Source: JACDAN01 sp963801855 (GTDB taxonomy: Bacteria; Actinomycetota; Thermoleophilia; Gaiellales; Gaiellaceae). Taken from it: a stretch of DNA of 64,000 nt. Position 1 is the first letter of the stretch. The number at the start of each line of letters is the position of its first letter. Below are positions 40,583 through 50,380 of this stretch, piece after piece. The notes under the pieces were generated by a model that was not told the origin of the DNA, made no database searches, and saw nothing but the letters and a program-made list of their open reading frames with translations. Location of the stretch: contig CAWDGK010000002.1 of the NCBI GenBank assembly GCA_963801855.1, positions 1 to 64,000 of the forward strand, written 5' to 3'. A program made the translations under genes and the position numbers.

Positions 40583-43500
40583 AACGGCGACTCCACGCCG
40601 ATGTCGATCTCCACGTCGAGGTCGATGTCGACCAGGTCGAGCGGGCTGATCGAGGGAATCGAGCCGCGCAGCCGCTGCCAGGCCTCGTTCACGCGGTCCA
40701 GCTCGGCGCGCAGCTCCTCGTCGAGCGACTGCAGGCGCGCGATCAGCGCGTCGAGCAGCGGCGTCAGGTCGAACGCGGCGAGCAGCGGGACGATCGTCGC
40801 CTCGAACTCGGGCTGCACGACCTCGGTCACGAGCGCGCCCGGGTCGAGCTGCTTCAGCTTGTCGCGCACCTCCGCGTAGGCGGCGTCGAGTGCGGCGACG
40901 TCGGCGGGCGGCAGGATCTGTGCGAGCGTCAGCGCGGCCAGCATGTCGTCGAAGACGCCGTCGACGAGCTCGCGCAGGTGCGCGGGGTTCGCGGCGTCGA
41001 GCTTGCCGCGCACGTTCTCGAACACGTCGTTCAGGCTCTCGGTCAGGAAGCCGAGGTCGAAGGTGCGCAGCCGGTCGACGAGCTCCTGCACCGCGTCGCG
41101 GATCGCGGTCAGCGAGTCCGGGCCGGTGAGGATCGCGCCGAGCTTTCCGTTCACGTCCTCCATCAGCTTCTCGACCTGCCGCGCCATCGCGGCGAGCGTC
41201 GCCGCGATCGGCTGCGTGGCCGAGAACGCGGCGGCCAGCGGCTGCACGAACCGTGCGTCGAGGTGCTCGCGGACGCGCGCCGCGAGCTGGGCCGGCACCG
41301 GCTGGGTCGCCGCGAGCTGCGCCAGGGTGCCGCCGGCCGCGTGGTGGCGCTCGTCCCAGCCGGCGAGCGCCTCGGCGAGCGCGGCCTTCGCGGCCAGGAG
41401 GTCGTTGCGGAAGCCGGCGATCGCCCGGTAGGGCTCGCCGAACGCCGGGTCGAGCGGATCGAAGCGGTCGAGCGCCGCCACGACCGCCGCCTTCTCCGGC
41501 GAGTCCGGGAGCGCCGTCAGCGCGGGCGTGGAGACCTTGCGATACGCCTGGACGACCGCCGTCAGCCGCCCGGTCGCGTTCAGCCCGTCCAGCGTGGCGA
41601 GCGCGGGGGTCAGGCCTGCGTCGAGCAGGCTCTCCAGCGCCTGCGGCGCGCATGCCGTCGATCGCGGTGTCGAGTGCGGCGAGCGCCGCCGCCAGCGACC
41701 CGTCGTCGGCGAGCGGCTCGACCTTGGCGAGGATCGAGTCGATCCACTCGTCGAGCTGCTGAGCCGGGTTCTCGAACGCGTCGAGCGTGTCGCGCAGCCG
41801 CTCGAGCAGAGCTTCGATCGTGTTGCCGATCTCGACAACGTTCTGCACCTCGGCGAGGGCCGAGTCGACTGCCGCGAACGTCTCGTCGACGGGCAGCGCC
41901 TCGATGATCCCCTCGACGACGCGGGTGATCACCTCCTCGAGCGGTGCGACCAGCTGCTCGGGGCGGAGCTCGTCGAAGGCCGAGAGCAGATCGTCGAAGA
42001 GCGGCTCGAGCGGCGCGAGCGCGAGCCCGGGGCTCGCCTCGGCTCGCAGCCGCGACTTCAGCGAAGTCGAGCTCCTGCTCGACCGGCGCGAGCAGCGCGC
42101 TCGGCTTGAACGCGTCCATCTGCGCGACGAGCGCGTCGAACGGCGCCGACAGCGCGCCGCCGACGAGCGTCGCCGGGCTCGAACCGGCGGACGCTGATCA
42201 GCAGGCGCTCGGGCTGCGCGCGCACGGAGGCGACGAGCGGCACCGGGCCGCTCTCGACGAGCACGCCGAAGTCGGCGATCAGCGGGTCGGTCGCGGGCGT
42301 CAGGTCCTCCGGGAGCAGCTCGACCGCGGCCTGCAGCGCGAGCTGTCCGGGGACGCCGAGGGCGGCGGTGTCGATGCCGCGCAGCAGCTCCGCGACGGCG
42401 TCGATCGCGTCGACGATCCCGTCGACGATCGGCGCGAACGACAGCGCCTCCAGCTCCTGCGCCGAAGCCTCGATCGCGGTCGAGATCGAGCCGATCGCCG
42501 ACGGCCACCTCGGGGTCTTCGAGCACGCCGGCGAGCTCGGCGATCACGTCCTGCAGCGCACCGACGATGTCCGCCGGGTCGAACGCGTCGACGCCCTGGT
42601 CGATCGTGTCGATCACCTCGTGCACCGCGTCGCGCGCCGGCGCGAACAGCTCGTGTCGAGCTGCGCGACGAGGGTCATCGCCGAACTCGCCGATCGCCTG
42701 CTCGACCTGGGCTCGCAGCGCCTCGACGTCGACGCCGTCGAGCACCGACTCGAGCTGCGCGAAGAGCGCCTGCGCCTGGAGCGTGACGCCGACGAGCGCG
42801 TCGTCGACGGCGTCGACGGCGCCGCGCGCCGAGTCGGCCACCGCGCCGAGCGGCTCCTCGAGCGCGCTCAGGTCGAGCTTCGCGACGAGGTCCTGCAGCC
42901 ACGCGGCGAACGTCGACAGCTGCTCCTCGACCGCCTGGATCGCGGGCCCGTCGGCTTCGGACGCGAGCAGGCCGGCGAGCGCCTCGACGAGACCCGGCGG
43001 CTCGCGCCGAGCCGCCGAGCGCGCCGAGCGCGATCGTCATCCGGTCCTCGAGGTCGTCGCGGGACGGCGCCCAGCGCGCGACGAGAGGTCGGCGAGGTCG
43101 GCGAGCGGCTCCTCGAGGTCGGCGCGGAGGACGTCGTACTGGTCGAGCAGCGCGTTGAGCGCGCCGACCGCCGGCCCGGTGCCGGCGAGGTTGCCCGCCG
43201 TGACGGCGTCCCCGAGCTCCTGCAGCCGCGCCGCCAGCCCGTCGGCGATCTGGGAGAGCTGCGCCGTCGGGAGGCCGGACGTCGCCGCGACGACGTCGGC
43301 CGCGACGCCTCCGACCGCACCGGCACCGACGTCCGGCGACGAGGTCGCGCGTCGCGCCGAGCGTCGAGGCGAAGTCGGCGCGGATCTGCTGCGCCGGTCA
43401 TCCCGTCCCACGCGACGAGCGTGACCAGCGGGTCGCGCACGCCGTCGAGCAGCGGGAAGACGTGCGGCAGCAGCGTGTCGCGCTCGGGATCGTCGAGCAG

Positions 43501-44111
43501 CGTCGCCACGAAGCCGAGGAAACCCGGGATCGTCAGCGGCGTCGGCAGCCGGTCGAGCAGCGTCGTTCACCCGCGACGCGGAGGCGGTCGTCGCCGCCGT
43601 GGCCGTCGCCGTGCCGCCGCCCGGCTGCGCCGCGCCGCCGTTCGCGGGTGGCGGGTCGCCGCCGTTCCCGGGCGGCAGGCGGACCGCCGTTGCCGTTCGC
43701 GCCCGTGCCCCCGCCGATGCCGAGGCAGCGGAAGTCGGTCGTCGCGAGCCGCTGCACCGCGAGCACCACGTCGAGCGCGCCCGCCAGGACGGTCGTCAGG
43801 CCCGGTCCGACCGTCGCCTCCAGCTCGTCGAGCCCGGTCGTCAGCGGGCCGATCACCGACGAGATGTCGGTCGGGACAGCGGCGCGAAGGTCGCCGAGCA
43901 TCCCGGCGAACTGCGGCCCGACGCCGAGGTCCGGAACCGGCAGGTCGCCGAGCGACGCGGTGAGGTCGTCGAGGCTCGACGGTGGATTCGTGATCAGCGA
44001 CCGCACCGTCGTCGCGAGCGAGCCGAGCTGCCCGGTCTGGACGCGTGAGCTTGACGGAGAGGTCGGTGCCGCCGACGCCCGGCGTCCAGGCGCTCGAAGA
44101 GCGGTGGGCAC
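40579..44111 (-). CDS. Long helical protein, tape-measure candidate, frameshifted
   Basis: About 1,175 codons, starting GTG 44111 at the stop of the gpN-like gene. N-terminal part: RVQTGQLGSLATTVRSLITN, VGPQFAGMLGDLRAAVPTDI; then a Gly/Pro/Asn-rich linker (43560-43730). A very long run of amphipathic helices follows, with many ALxxLD/IDxLL heptads (AQLFAQLESVLDGVDVEALR, PFDALVAQMDAFKPSALLAP, DLTPLLDALIARLQSLDEEL). It ends IDLDVEIDIGVESPF. Length, helicity and place between tube/chaperone and baseplate genes fit a tail-length ruler. It lacks the transmembrane or phage TMP signature, so this remains a candidate. About ten frame changes. Confidence 0.5.
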
Positions 44112-44710
44112 TACTGCGGCTCCCCGAAGAGCTCGGTGAGCGGGCCGGTGACGGCAGCTCAGCCCTTCGATCGCGCCGCCGACACCGTCGAGCACGCCGG
44201 CGAGCGGCGGCGTCGGGTCGGCGAAGTCCGGAACGCTCATCGCGTCGATCGCATCGAGCGCGCCGGTGACCGAGTCGACGAAGCCCGCCGCGTCGTCGAG
44301 CAGGCCGGCGTCGAGCCCGGCGAGCGGATCCTCGGGCGGCGGCGGCGGCGGGCTCTCGCGCGAGGACGATCGAGTACTCGATCTCGTCGGGGCGGCGCCC
44401 GCTCTCGCGAAACGCGAGCGCCTCGACGATCACGTACTGCACCTCCGTCGCGGTGACGATGTCGGCGACGAACGTGACCGGCTCGCCGGCGCGGAACTTG
44501 CCGCGCACCTCCTCGAGGAACGCGTCGCGGTCCTCGTCGCCGTAGAGGCTGCCCGCGACCGCGATCCGCGTCGGCTCGGTGTTCAGGTCCTGGTAGAGGC
44601 TCGCGACCTTGCCCGGGCACCGGCAGCTCGACGAACGAGCGGCGTTCGAGCGTGCGGATCGACTCGATCCGCGGGATCTCCCAGTCGCCGAGGACCGGCT
44701 TGACCTTCAT
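44111..44710 (-). CDS. gpN/DNA-circularisation-like tail protein
   Basis: About 199 codons. ATG 44710 (KVKPVLGDWEIPRIESIRTL) overlaps the previous stop. The N-terminal domain pattern RRSFVELPVPGKVASLYQDL ... TRIAVAGSLYGDEDRDAFLE ... GEPVTFVADIVTATEVQYVI resembles the Mu gpN family and related baseplate/tail proteins. A Pro-rich hinge (PPPPPPEDP) follows, then a helical end (AGLLDDAAGFVDSVTGALDA) finishing LTELFGEPQ. Frame changes near 44615, 44370 and 44160. The similarity is to overall pattern, so moderate confidence. Confidence 0.5.
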
Positions 44711-45675
44711 CCGAGCTCCAGCCCGTGCCGGCGGGCCTGCTCGACGAGCGCGTCGTTGACGAGGCGCCGCGAGCGCCGCCGGATCGTGCTCCGGCTCGCC
44801 GTCCGTGGTGGATGCCGCGCTCGCCGGCGGTCGGGGCCGCCGCGGGGGTCGCCGCGGCCGAGCTCCGGCGCGGGCGGCCCGTGCGCCGAGCCGGTGGCGC
44901 CGAGGCTCGTCTCCGGCCGGGCGCGGCGGCCGGCCGCGCCTGCTCGATCCCGAAGGCGGCAGCAGTGTCGCCGCCGAGCGAGCGAAGCGTCTCCGCGAGG
45001 AACGGAGAGTCCGACGCGGCGCTCGCCGGCGCCGGCGCCGCGTCGACGACGCCGGGCGAGCGGCCGGGCGCCGCGCGTGGCTGCGCCGCCTTCCTCCTTC
45101 GGCGGCCAGGATCGACTCGGTCAGCTGCGCGATCAGCTCCAGCGTTCCCTCCGCCGGGTCGCGGCGTCGCCGGGGTCTCCGGAACCCGCGACCCGTGACG
45201 TCGGGGCGGATGGGAGGCCCCCGCGGGAGGGGCGGCTGCGGGTCCTGCGACGGTCGGAGGCTGCGCCTGCGCCGTCGAGCCGCCGCGAAGCGGAAAGACG
45301 GGCGGCAGCGGCTCCTCGCTCACGGTCGCGCCGGCCACGGCGGGCGCGCCGCTCGCACCTGGCTGGCCTGGACCGGGCAACGCAGGAGCGGCCCCGCGCT
45401 GCGCCGCTCCGGCCGGCACCGGCGCGGCTGCGCCCGCGGCTGCGAGCCGGTCGAGCGCGGGCGGTGGCCGTCGCGCGCCTCGCTCCGCGTCGCCGCGCTC
45501 TGCTCGCGGCGGGGAGCGTGATCCCGCCGAACACGTCGACCGCGAGCAGCGGCAGCTCCGGCTCCATCGCGCCGGCCGCCCTCGGCCGCCGCGAAGTCGG
45601 CGAGCAGCCCGCGGCGGGGTCGCTCAGCTCGGCGAACGCGCGCCGGGCCCCGCCGACGCCGACCTCGCTCCTCAC
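44707..45675 (-). CDS. Ala/Pro-rich protein of unknown function in the tail operon
   Basis: About 322 codons, not recognised. ATG 45675 opens RSEVGVGGARRAFAELSDPA, then AMEPELPLLAVDVFGGITLP. A long low-complexity Ala/Pro/Gly stretch follows (45250-44950), then SPFLAETLRSLGGDTAAAFG. The short C-terminal helix RLVNDALVEQARRHGLELG ends at a TGA overlapping the next ATG. Frame changes about every 150 bp make internal detail unreliable. Its place after the chaperone suggests a structural or scaffolding tail part. Confidence 0.45.
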
Positions 45676-46142
45676 CGCTCATCGAGCATCTGCAGGTGGA
45701 GCAGCACCTGGCCGAGCGTCAGCTCGCTGATCTGCTCGCGGCGTCCAGCCGAACTCGCGCGCCAGGATGAACGCCGCCTGCGCGAGCGGCGCTCCTCCAC
45801 CTCGGCGAGCTCGTCGGACGTCGCGTCGATGCCGCTGATCCGGTTCACCTCCTGGAGCAGGAACTGGACGAGCCCGACGTGCAGCGCCGCCACCTCGGCG
45901 ACGCTCAGCGCCGGCTCGACCAGCGCGCGCTGCACCATCAGCGTGCCGAGCGAGCGAGTCGCTCTCCTTGGCCGCGCGGACGACGAGCTGCAGGTCGGCG
46001 ACCGTGAGCGGCGCGCAGCCGCACGCGGCCGTCTCCGCGAGCCCCGCCGCGCGAGCCGTTCGCCGGCCGCAGGACGCTCTGCCGGCACCTCGACCTCGAA
46101 GGTCAGGGCGCTGCCGGCGAGCAGCTCCTCGGCCGTCAGCAT
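45672..46142 (-). CDS. Tail assembly chaperone-like protein
   Basis: About 156 residues. LTAEELLAGSALTFEVEVPA at the start, PLTVADLQLVVRAAKESDSL, then LVEPALSVAEVAALHVGLVQ FLLQEVNRISGID (typical short helical chaperone or tail-assembly pattern), and REQISELTLGQVLLHLQMLD at the end. ATG 46142 overlaps the tube stop and TGA overlaps the next start. Frame changes near 46070, 46010, 45950, 45790 and 45740. Position right after the tube gene is where contractile tails keep their assembly chaperone. Function is inferred. Confidence 0.5.
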   Translation of the reverse strand: MLTAEELLAGSALTFEVEVPAERPAAGERLARRGSRRRPRAAARRSRSPTCSSSSARPRRATRSLGTLMVQRALVEPALSVAEVAALHVGLVQFLLQEVNRISGIDATSDELAEVEERRSRRRRSSWRASSAGRREQISELTLGQVLLHLQMLDER

Positions 46143-46636
46143 CAGCCCTCGTCCGCGACGGTGAGGAACAGCGCCTGGAAGCCGACCGACTCGAGCAGGA
46201 AGTCGTCCTCGGGCAGGTGGAAGCTCCAGCTGTCGATCTTGACGTCGTGGAGCGTGACGGTGTTCGTCACGCCGGGGCGGCGGCGTTCGCGGCGACCAGC
46301 GTCATGTTGAACGCCGGCTGCGTCCAGCTCTCGGCCGGGCCGCTGTCGCGCCGCCTCGCCGAGCATCAGCTTCAGCATCGCGCCGTTGATGTAGGCGCGG
46401 CCGATCGTGCCGCGGACCTCGACGTTGCCGGGCCGCAGCTGGGTCGCGTAGCGCTGGCCGATCTCGTGGAACGGCCGACCTCCGAGTCGACCTCGACCGT
46501 GACGTTCTGGACGCGGCCGACGACCTGCACGCCGAACTGCGTCGATCGACGCCTGGGCGGCCTCGCCCTCCGGGGTCTGCTGGGCCGAGAGGGCGAGCGA
46601 GCCGTCGGCTCCGGTGAAGACGCTCGTGTTGGCCAT
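46142..46636 (-). CDS. Phage tail tube-like protein
   Basis: About 164 residues. ANTSVFTGADGSLALSAQQT at the start, then VVGRVQNVTVEVDSEV, RPFHEIGQRYATQLRPGNVE, GTIGRAYINGAMLKLMLGEA, FNMTLVAANA and VTNTVTLHDVKIDSWSFHLP, ending EDDFLLESVGFQALFLTVAD. The layout (inner-tube beta sandwich, FNMTL..., 'VTLHDVKIDSWSF...D.L.ESVSFQAL') is that of XkdM/contractile tail tubes. It follows the sheath by 11 bp. Frame changes near 46545, 46475, 46350 and 46280. Confidence 0.7.
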   Translation of the reverse strand: MANTSVFTGADGSLALSAQQTPEGEAAQASIDAVRRAGRRPRPERHGRGRLGGRPFHEIGQRYATQLRPGNVEVRGTIGRAYINGAMLKLMLGEAARQRPGRELDAAGVQHDAGRRERRRPGVTNTVTLHDVKIDSWSFHLPEDDFLLESVGFQALFLTVADEG

Positions 46637-46647
46637 GTGGACTCCTT

Positions 46648-47736
46648 CTACTCGAGGACGAGCGTGACGGCGACGAAGTCGATGCTGAAGGTCGGCCGGA
46701 TGACGGCGTTGACGATCGCGCGGCCGGCGATCTCGTCCTGCCGCGTGGCGGTGACCGAGAGCTCGTAGCCGATCAGCGCCTCGTCGACCTTCATCGTCGT
46801 CAGGAAGCCGTCGATCGCGCCGGCAGCGCCTTGCGCACGCGCTCGTTGTTCAGCCGGCCGATGAACGGCGTCGGACGCCTGGCGGATGCCCGCCTTCGCG
46901 TAGTCGGTGATGCGCCGCGTCGTGACCTGCCGGAACGCGCCGTCGTTCGGTCGTGAGGCCGCGGACGACGCGCACGCCGTGGCGCTCCTCGAGCACCAGC
47001 ACGCGGCCGTTGACGAGCTGCTTCAGCTCGCCGTACGAGAACCGCTGCGGCGAGCTTGGTGACGCCGGGGAGCGACCTTGTTCGTCGGGCTCGACTGCGG
47101 GACGAGCGTGCTCAGCAGGCCGGCGACGGCCGCGGCGGTGTAGGTGCCGCTCAGGTCGACGTCGGTCCTTCGCGGCGGCGTCGAACGTCCGGATGCCGGG
47201 CGTGACGAGGATGTGCCGGCCCGGTCGTTGTCGACGATCTGGCCGACGATGTCGGCGGGCGCGTCCGCGTCGGCGCCGACGACGGCGATCAGGTCCTTGC
47301 CGTTCTTCTCGGCGTCGTTGACGCACCGCGCTGAGCACGTCGAACGCGTCGTCGGTCGCGAGCTCCGGCGCGACGAGGATGTTGACGTCCTCCTTGACCA
47401 GCTCGTCGAACGCGGCGGTGAAGTCGGCCTGGTTGGCGCCCGCCGGGAAGCGCGCGGGCGAAGACGGTGCCCGCGCCGTTCCGGTACGGCGAGCTCGAGC
47501 GCGCGGGCCAGGTTCAGGTCGCCGTTGCCGTCGTCGTAGGCGTCGTAGGCGCCGATCGCGTCGGTCACCTCGCCGTACTCGGAGAAGAGGTGCGTCTCGC
47601 CCGCGCCGCCGGACGCGGTGCCGACGATGCCGATGTTGCCCGTCGAGACGCCGCCGACGCCGATCAGCGCCTCCGCCTGGACGCGGATGTACGTCCCCGG
47701 GATGATCAGCTCGGAGAGGGAAAAGGTCTCAGCCAT
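46648..47736 (-). CDS. Contractile tail sheath protein
   Basis: About 362 residues. Start ATG 47736 sits after GGAGGTG, which overlaps the previous stop. N-terminus FSLSELIIPGTYIRVQAEAL IGVGGVSTGNIGIVGTASGG is the typical sheath opening. Mid: NDAEKNGKDLIAVVGADADA, DLSGTYTAAAVAGLLSTLVP. C-terminal domain: YGELKQLVNGRVLVLEERHGV RVVRGLTTE (conserved 'GVRVVRGLTT'), RRITDYAKAGIRQASDAFIG, IGYELSVTATRQDEIAGRAI, ending SIDFVAVTLVLE. Frame changes near 47460, 47330, 47225, 47165, 47050, 46950, 46875 and 46825. This is the defining gene of the contractile system. Confidence 0.82.
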
Positions 47737-47739
47737 GCG

Positions 47740-48828
47740 CTACACCTCCGTGAGGTCGATGTCGTAGAAGTACGACCGGTTGTTCCGGTGCGAGAGGAAC
47801 CCCGCGCGTCCCGGCGCGGAGATGGAGCCGTCGTCCGCCGGCGAGCGCGAGCTCGCCGTCGACGTAGAGCTCGTGCCGCGTGCCGACGGCGACGAGCTTG
47901 AGCCGGTGCGTGCCGCCGACGGTGAAGCCGGCGGTTCCGTCGAAGCGCCTGCGTCTCGAGGTGCGAGAACGTGCCGTTGACCTTCTTGCGCGAGCAGCCG
48001 GTAGCCCGGCTCCGTGCATCAGGAAGAAGTAGAAGGTGCCGGCGTTGTGGAAGCGGTAGACGAGCCCGATGCCGCGGTCGTCGTCGGAGCCGACGAGCGC
48101 GCGGAGGATCAGGTCCGAGACGGGCGGCCGCCGCTTCGACGTCTTCAGCACGAGGTACGTGCCGGGCTTGTTCGGGCTCGACGCCGCCGTCGAGCCGCCG
48201 CCGATCCGCCGCCGCTGCTCGATCCGCTCCTGCGCCGGCTCGTACACCCACTGCGACGGGGCGTTCTGGGTCGCGGTCGGAGTCGTCGACGACCTCGAAC
48301 CAGTCGAGCGAGTCGTCCATGAACGGCGGCGCGCACGATCGTCCGCGGCTCGCGCGGCCTGAGGCTGACGTCGAAGTCGAGCGGGATCGTCTGGATCACG
48401 CCCTCGGCCGCCGTCGGGAGGCGGAGGAACTCGTAGAGCACGGCGAACCTGAGGTCGCGGAACGCGATGCCGCCCGCGGTCCCGGCCGCGGCCATGTCCT
48501 CGAGCAGGATCCGCTGGATCCCCTCCGCGGCGAGCGTCGAGCGATCCGGAGTCAGGAGGGCGCGGGTGACGGCGGTGACGGCCGCGGGCAGCTCGTCCGG
48601 GCGTGTCGGCCTTGCACCGTGACGAAGACGTTCGCCTCGACGCGCCGTCCGTAGATCTCGCCCTCCGGCTCCTCGTTCAGGCCGACGAAGCCGCCGAACC
48701 CGGTCGGCGCGATCCTGCGCGGGCTCGACGAGCACCGTCGGCCGCACGTCGGGGTCCGGCTCGTCGGGAAGGAGCGACTCGATCGCGGCGGCGAGCCCGC
48801 CGACCGCCTCGTCAGCGATCGTCGACAC
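47740..48828 (-). CDS. Tail-terminator-like protein with LamG/concanavalin-type C-terminal domain
   Basis: About 363 codons, the first gene of the contractile operon. GTG 48828 opens STIADEAVGGLAAAIESLLP. The N-terminal half (DPDVRPTVLVEPA, ELPAAVTAVTRALLTPDRST, IAFRDLRFAVLYEFLRLPTA, IQTIPLDFDVSL) has the size and pattern of a sheath-terminator or cap. The C-terminal half is a LamG/DUF1080-like jelly roll: TYLVLKTSKRRPPVSDLILR, GIGLVYRFHNAGTFYFFLMH, GTHRLKLVAVGTRHELYVDG, SYFYDIDLTEV. Frame changes near 48720, 48610, 48335, 48270, 48015, 47950 and 47840. The join between halves (TIVRAPPFMDDSLDWFEVVD) crosses a frame change, so two adjacent genes remain possible. Confidence 0.5.
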
Positions 48829-48956
48829 GTGCGAAAGCGGAGGTTGGAGGCTCTGCAGGTCGGCATCGATGCTCCCGGGGGCCGGGGGAGGAGACGCCGC
48901 AGTCGGGCGAATCTACACGGGTCGCCGGGCGTAAATCAAGGGGGTGCGTGCAGTCG

Positions 48957-50287
48957 TCAGGCGAGCGCCGCGACCGCTTCGAGCGTGCGGTCGACGTCGT
49001 CCTCCGAGTTCGCGATGCTCGGCCCGAAGCGGAGGTAGCGGACCGCGTACGGCGTCACGCTCGCGAGCACGCCGTGCTCCGTGCGGAGTCGGTCCGCAGC
49101 CTCTCCGGGATCCCGGCCCGCGATCTCCGCGCAGACGAGTCCGGCCGACAGCGTCTCGTCGAGTGGAGTCACGACGTGGACGCCGCCGATCTCCGCGAGC
49201 CCGTCCTTCAGGCGAGCCGCGAGCGCACGTGTTCGCTCGGCCACCTCGGTGCGGCCGATCCCGGCGTGGAAGCGAGAACGCCTCCGTCAGGGCCCAGCGG
49301 TGCTCGAAGGAGTGGAAGCCACCCGGGGTCATCAGGGGACCCGGAGCCGCGTCGTCGGGCGCGCGTCCCTGGAGCCACGCGCCGTAGGCGGAGCCGTCGA
49401 ACGACGGGATCGTCGGCGACAACCGCTTCCATGCGTGGGGCGCCGCCCACACGATTCCCGTACCCCGCGGGCCGAAGAGCCACTTGTGGCAGCCGGAGAA
49501 GAAGACGTCGGCGCCGAGCTCGACGGGGGAGTCGGCTTCGACCCCGAGCCCGTGCACGCCGTCCACCGCGAGAAGGATGCGCGCGTTCGGCCGCCGGCCA
49601 CGGTTCGCTCGGCGCACGGCCGCCGAGATCTCCGCCAGGGGCAGCTTGACGCCCGTGCTCGAGTGCACCCACGTGACGGCAAGGCAGCGTGTCCGCGGCG
49701 AGAGGCCGCGCGAGACCGCCGTCGACGATCGTCTCCACGGATGCCGAGGCGGGATCGTCGTAGAGCCGGATCCGGCGCACGCGAATCCCGTCACGCTCCG
49801 CGCGCAGGCGGAGCGACTCGTGGGTGGCGTAGAAGTCGTGCTCGGTGGTGACGACCTCGTCGCCGGCGCGCAGGCGAAGGCCGCCGTAGACGAGGCCGGC
49901 GCCCATCGTCGTCGAGTCCGTGAGCGCTACCTCCTCCGCCGAGGCGCCGAGGTAGGCGGCGGCCGCCCGGCGTGCCTCCTCCTCGAAGGCGGGCTCGGCC
50001 TCGCGCAGGTAGAGCGGCGCATTCCTGTCGAGCGCGTCGCGATGTCGGGCGATCGCCTCGCGCACGACCCGCGGATGCGTGGCGAGGAGAAAGGTCGTCA
50101 GGTTGATGTACGCCGGATCGAGGTCGAAGTCGCCGCCGCTCGTCGGCTCGACGCCGTTGCCGGAGCGCTCTCGACCGGCGGCGTAGCCGCCGACACCCGC
50201 CAGCGACGCGGCGCCCGCCGCCAGGCCTCCGCGCACGAGGAGCTCGCGGCGCCCGAATCGTCCCCCTGAATCCATTGAACGGATCAT
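48957..50287 (-). CDS. Tat-exported class V aminotransferase (isopenicillin-N-epimerase-like)
   Basis: PLP-dependent fold-type I enzyme of about 440 residues. ATG 50287 (ribosome site AGAAGGA) begins a twin-arginine signal, GRFGRRELLVRGGLAAGAAS LAGVGGYAAG. Then AYINLTTFLLATHPRVVREA, AEEVALTDSTTMGAGLVYGG, AVTWVHSSTGVKLPLAEISA, DGVHGLGVEADSPVELGADV, and the PLP-lysine motif SGCHKWLFGPRGTG; C-terminus RYLRFGPSIANSEDDVDRTL. Frame changes near 49690, 49290 and 49225. Export of such enzymes by Tat is known in actinobacteria and proteobacteria. Convergent with nothing; it directly follows the tail operon's upstream side and is divergent from a tail-like gene. Confidence 0.8.
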
Positions 50288-50380
50288 CGTCCTTCTACGG
50301 GCGCCGTGTACGCCGGGTTCCGCGACCGATCCCTGCCCGTTGCTCGAACGCAATCGTCGGCGTATGCTTGGCGCGCCGTC

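Noticed and set aside
33000..48800. Programmed frameshifting (gpG/GT-type) in the tail operon
   Set aside because: Shifts are far too many, occur in all genes and lack slippery heptamers; sequence error explains them better.
26197..48828. Intact prophage
   Set aside because: Only tail genes are present; no capsid, portal, terminase, integrase, lysis cassette or replication genes are readable on either side.
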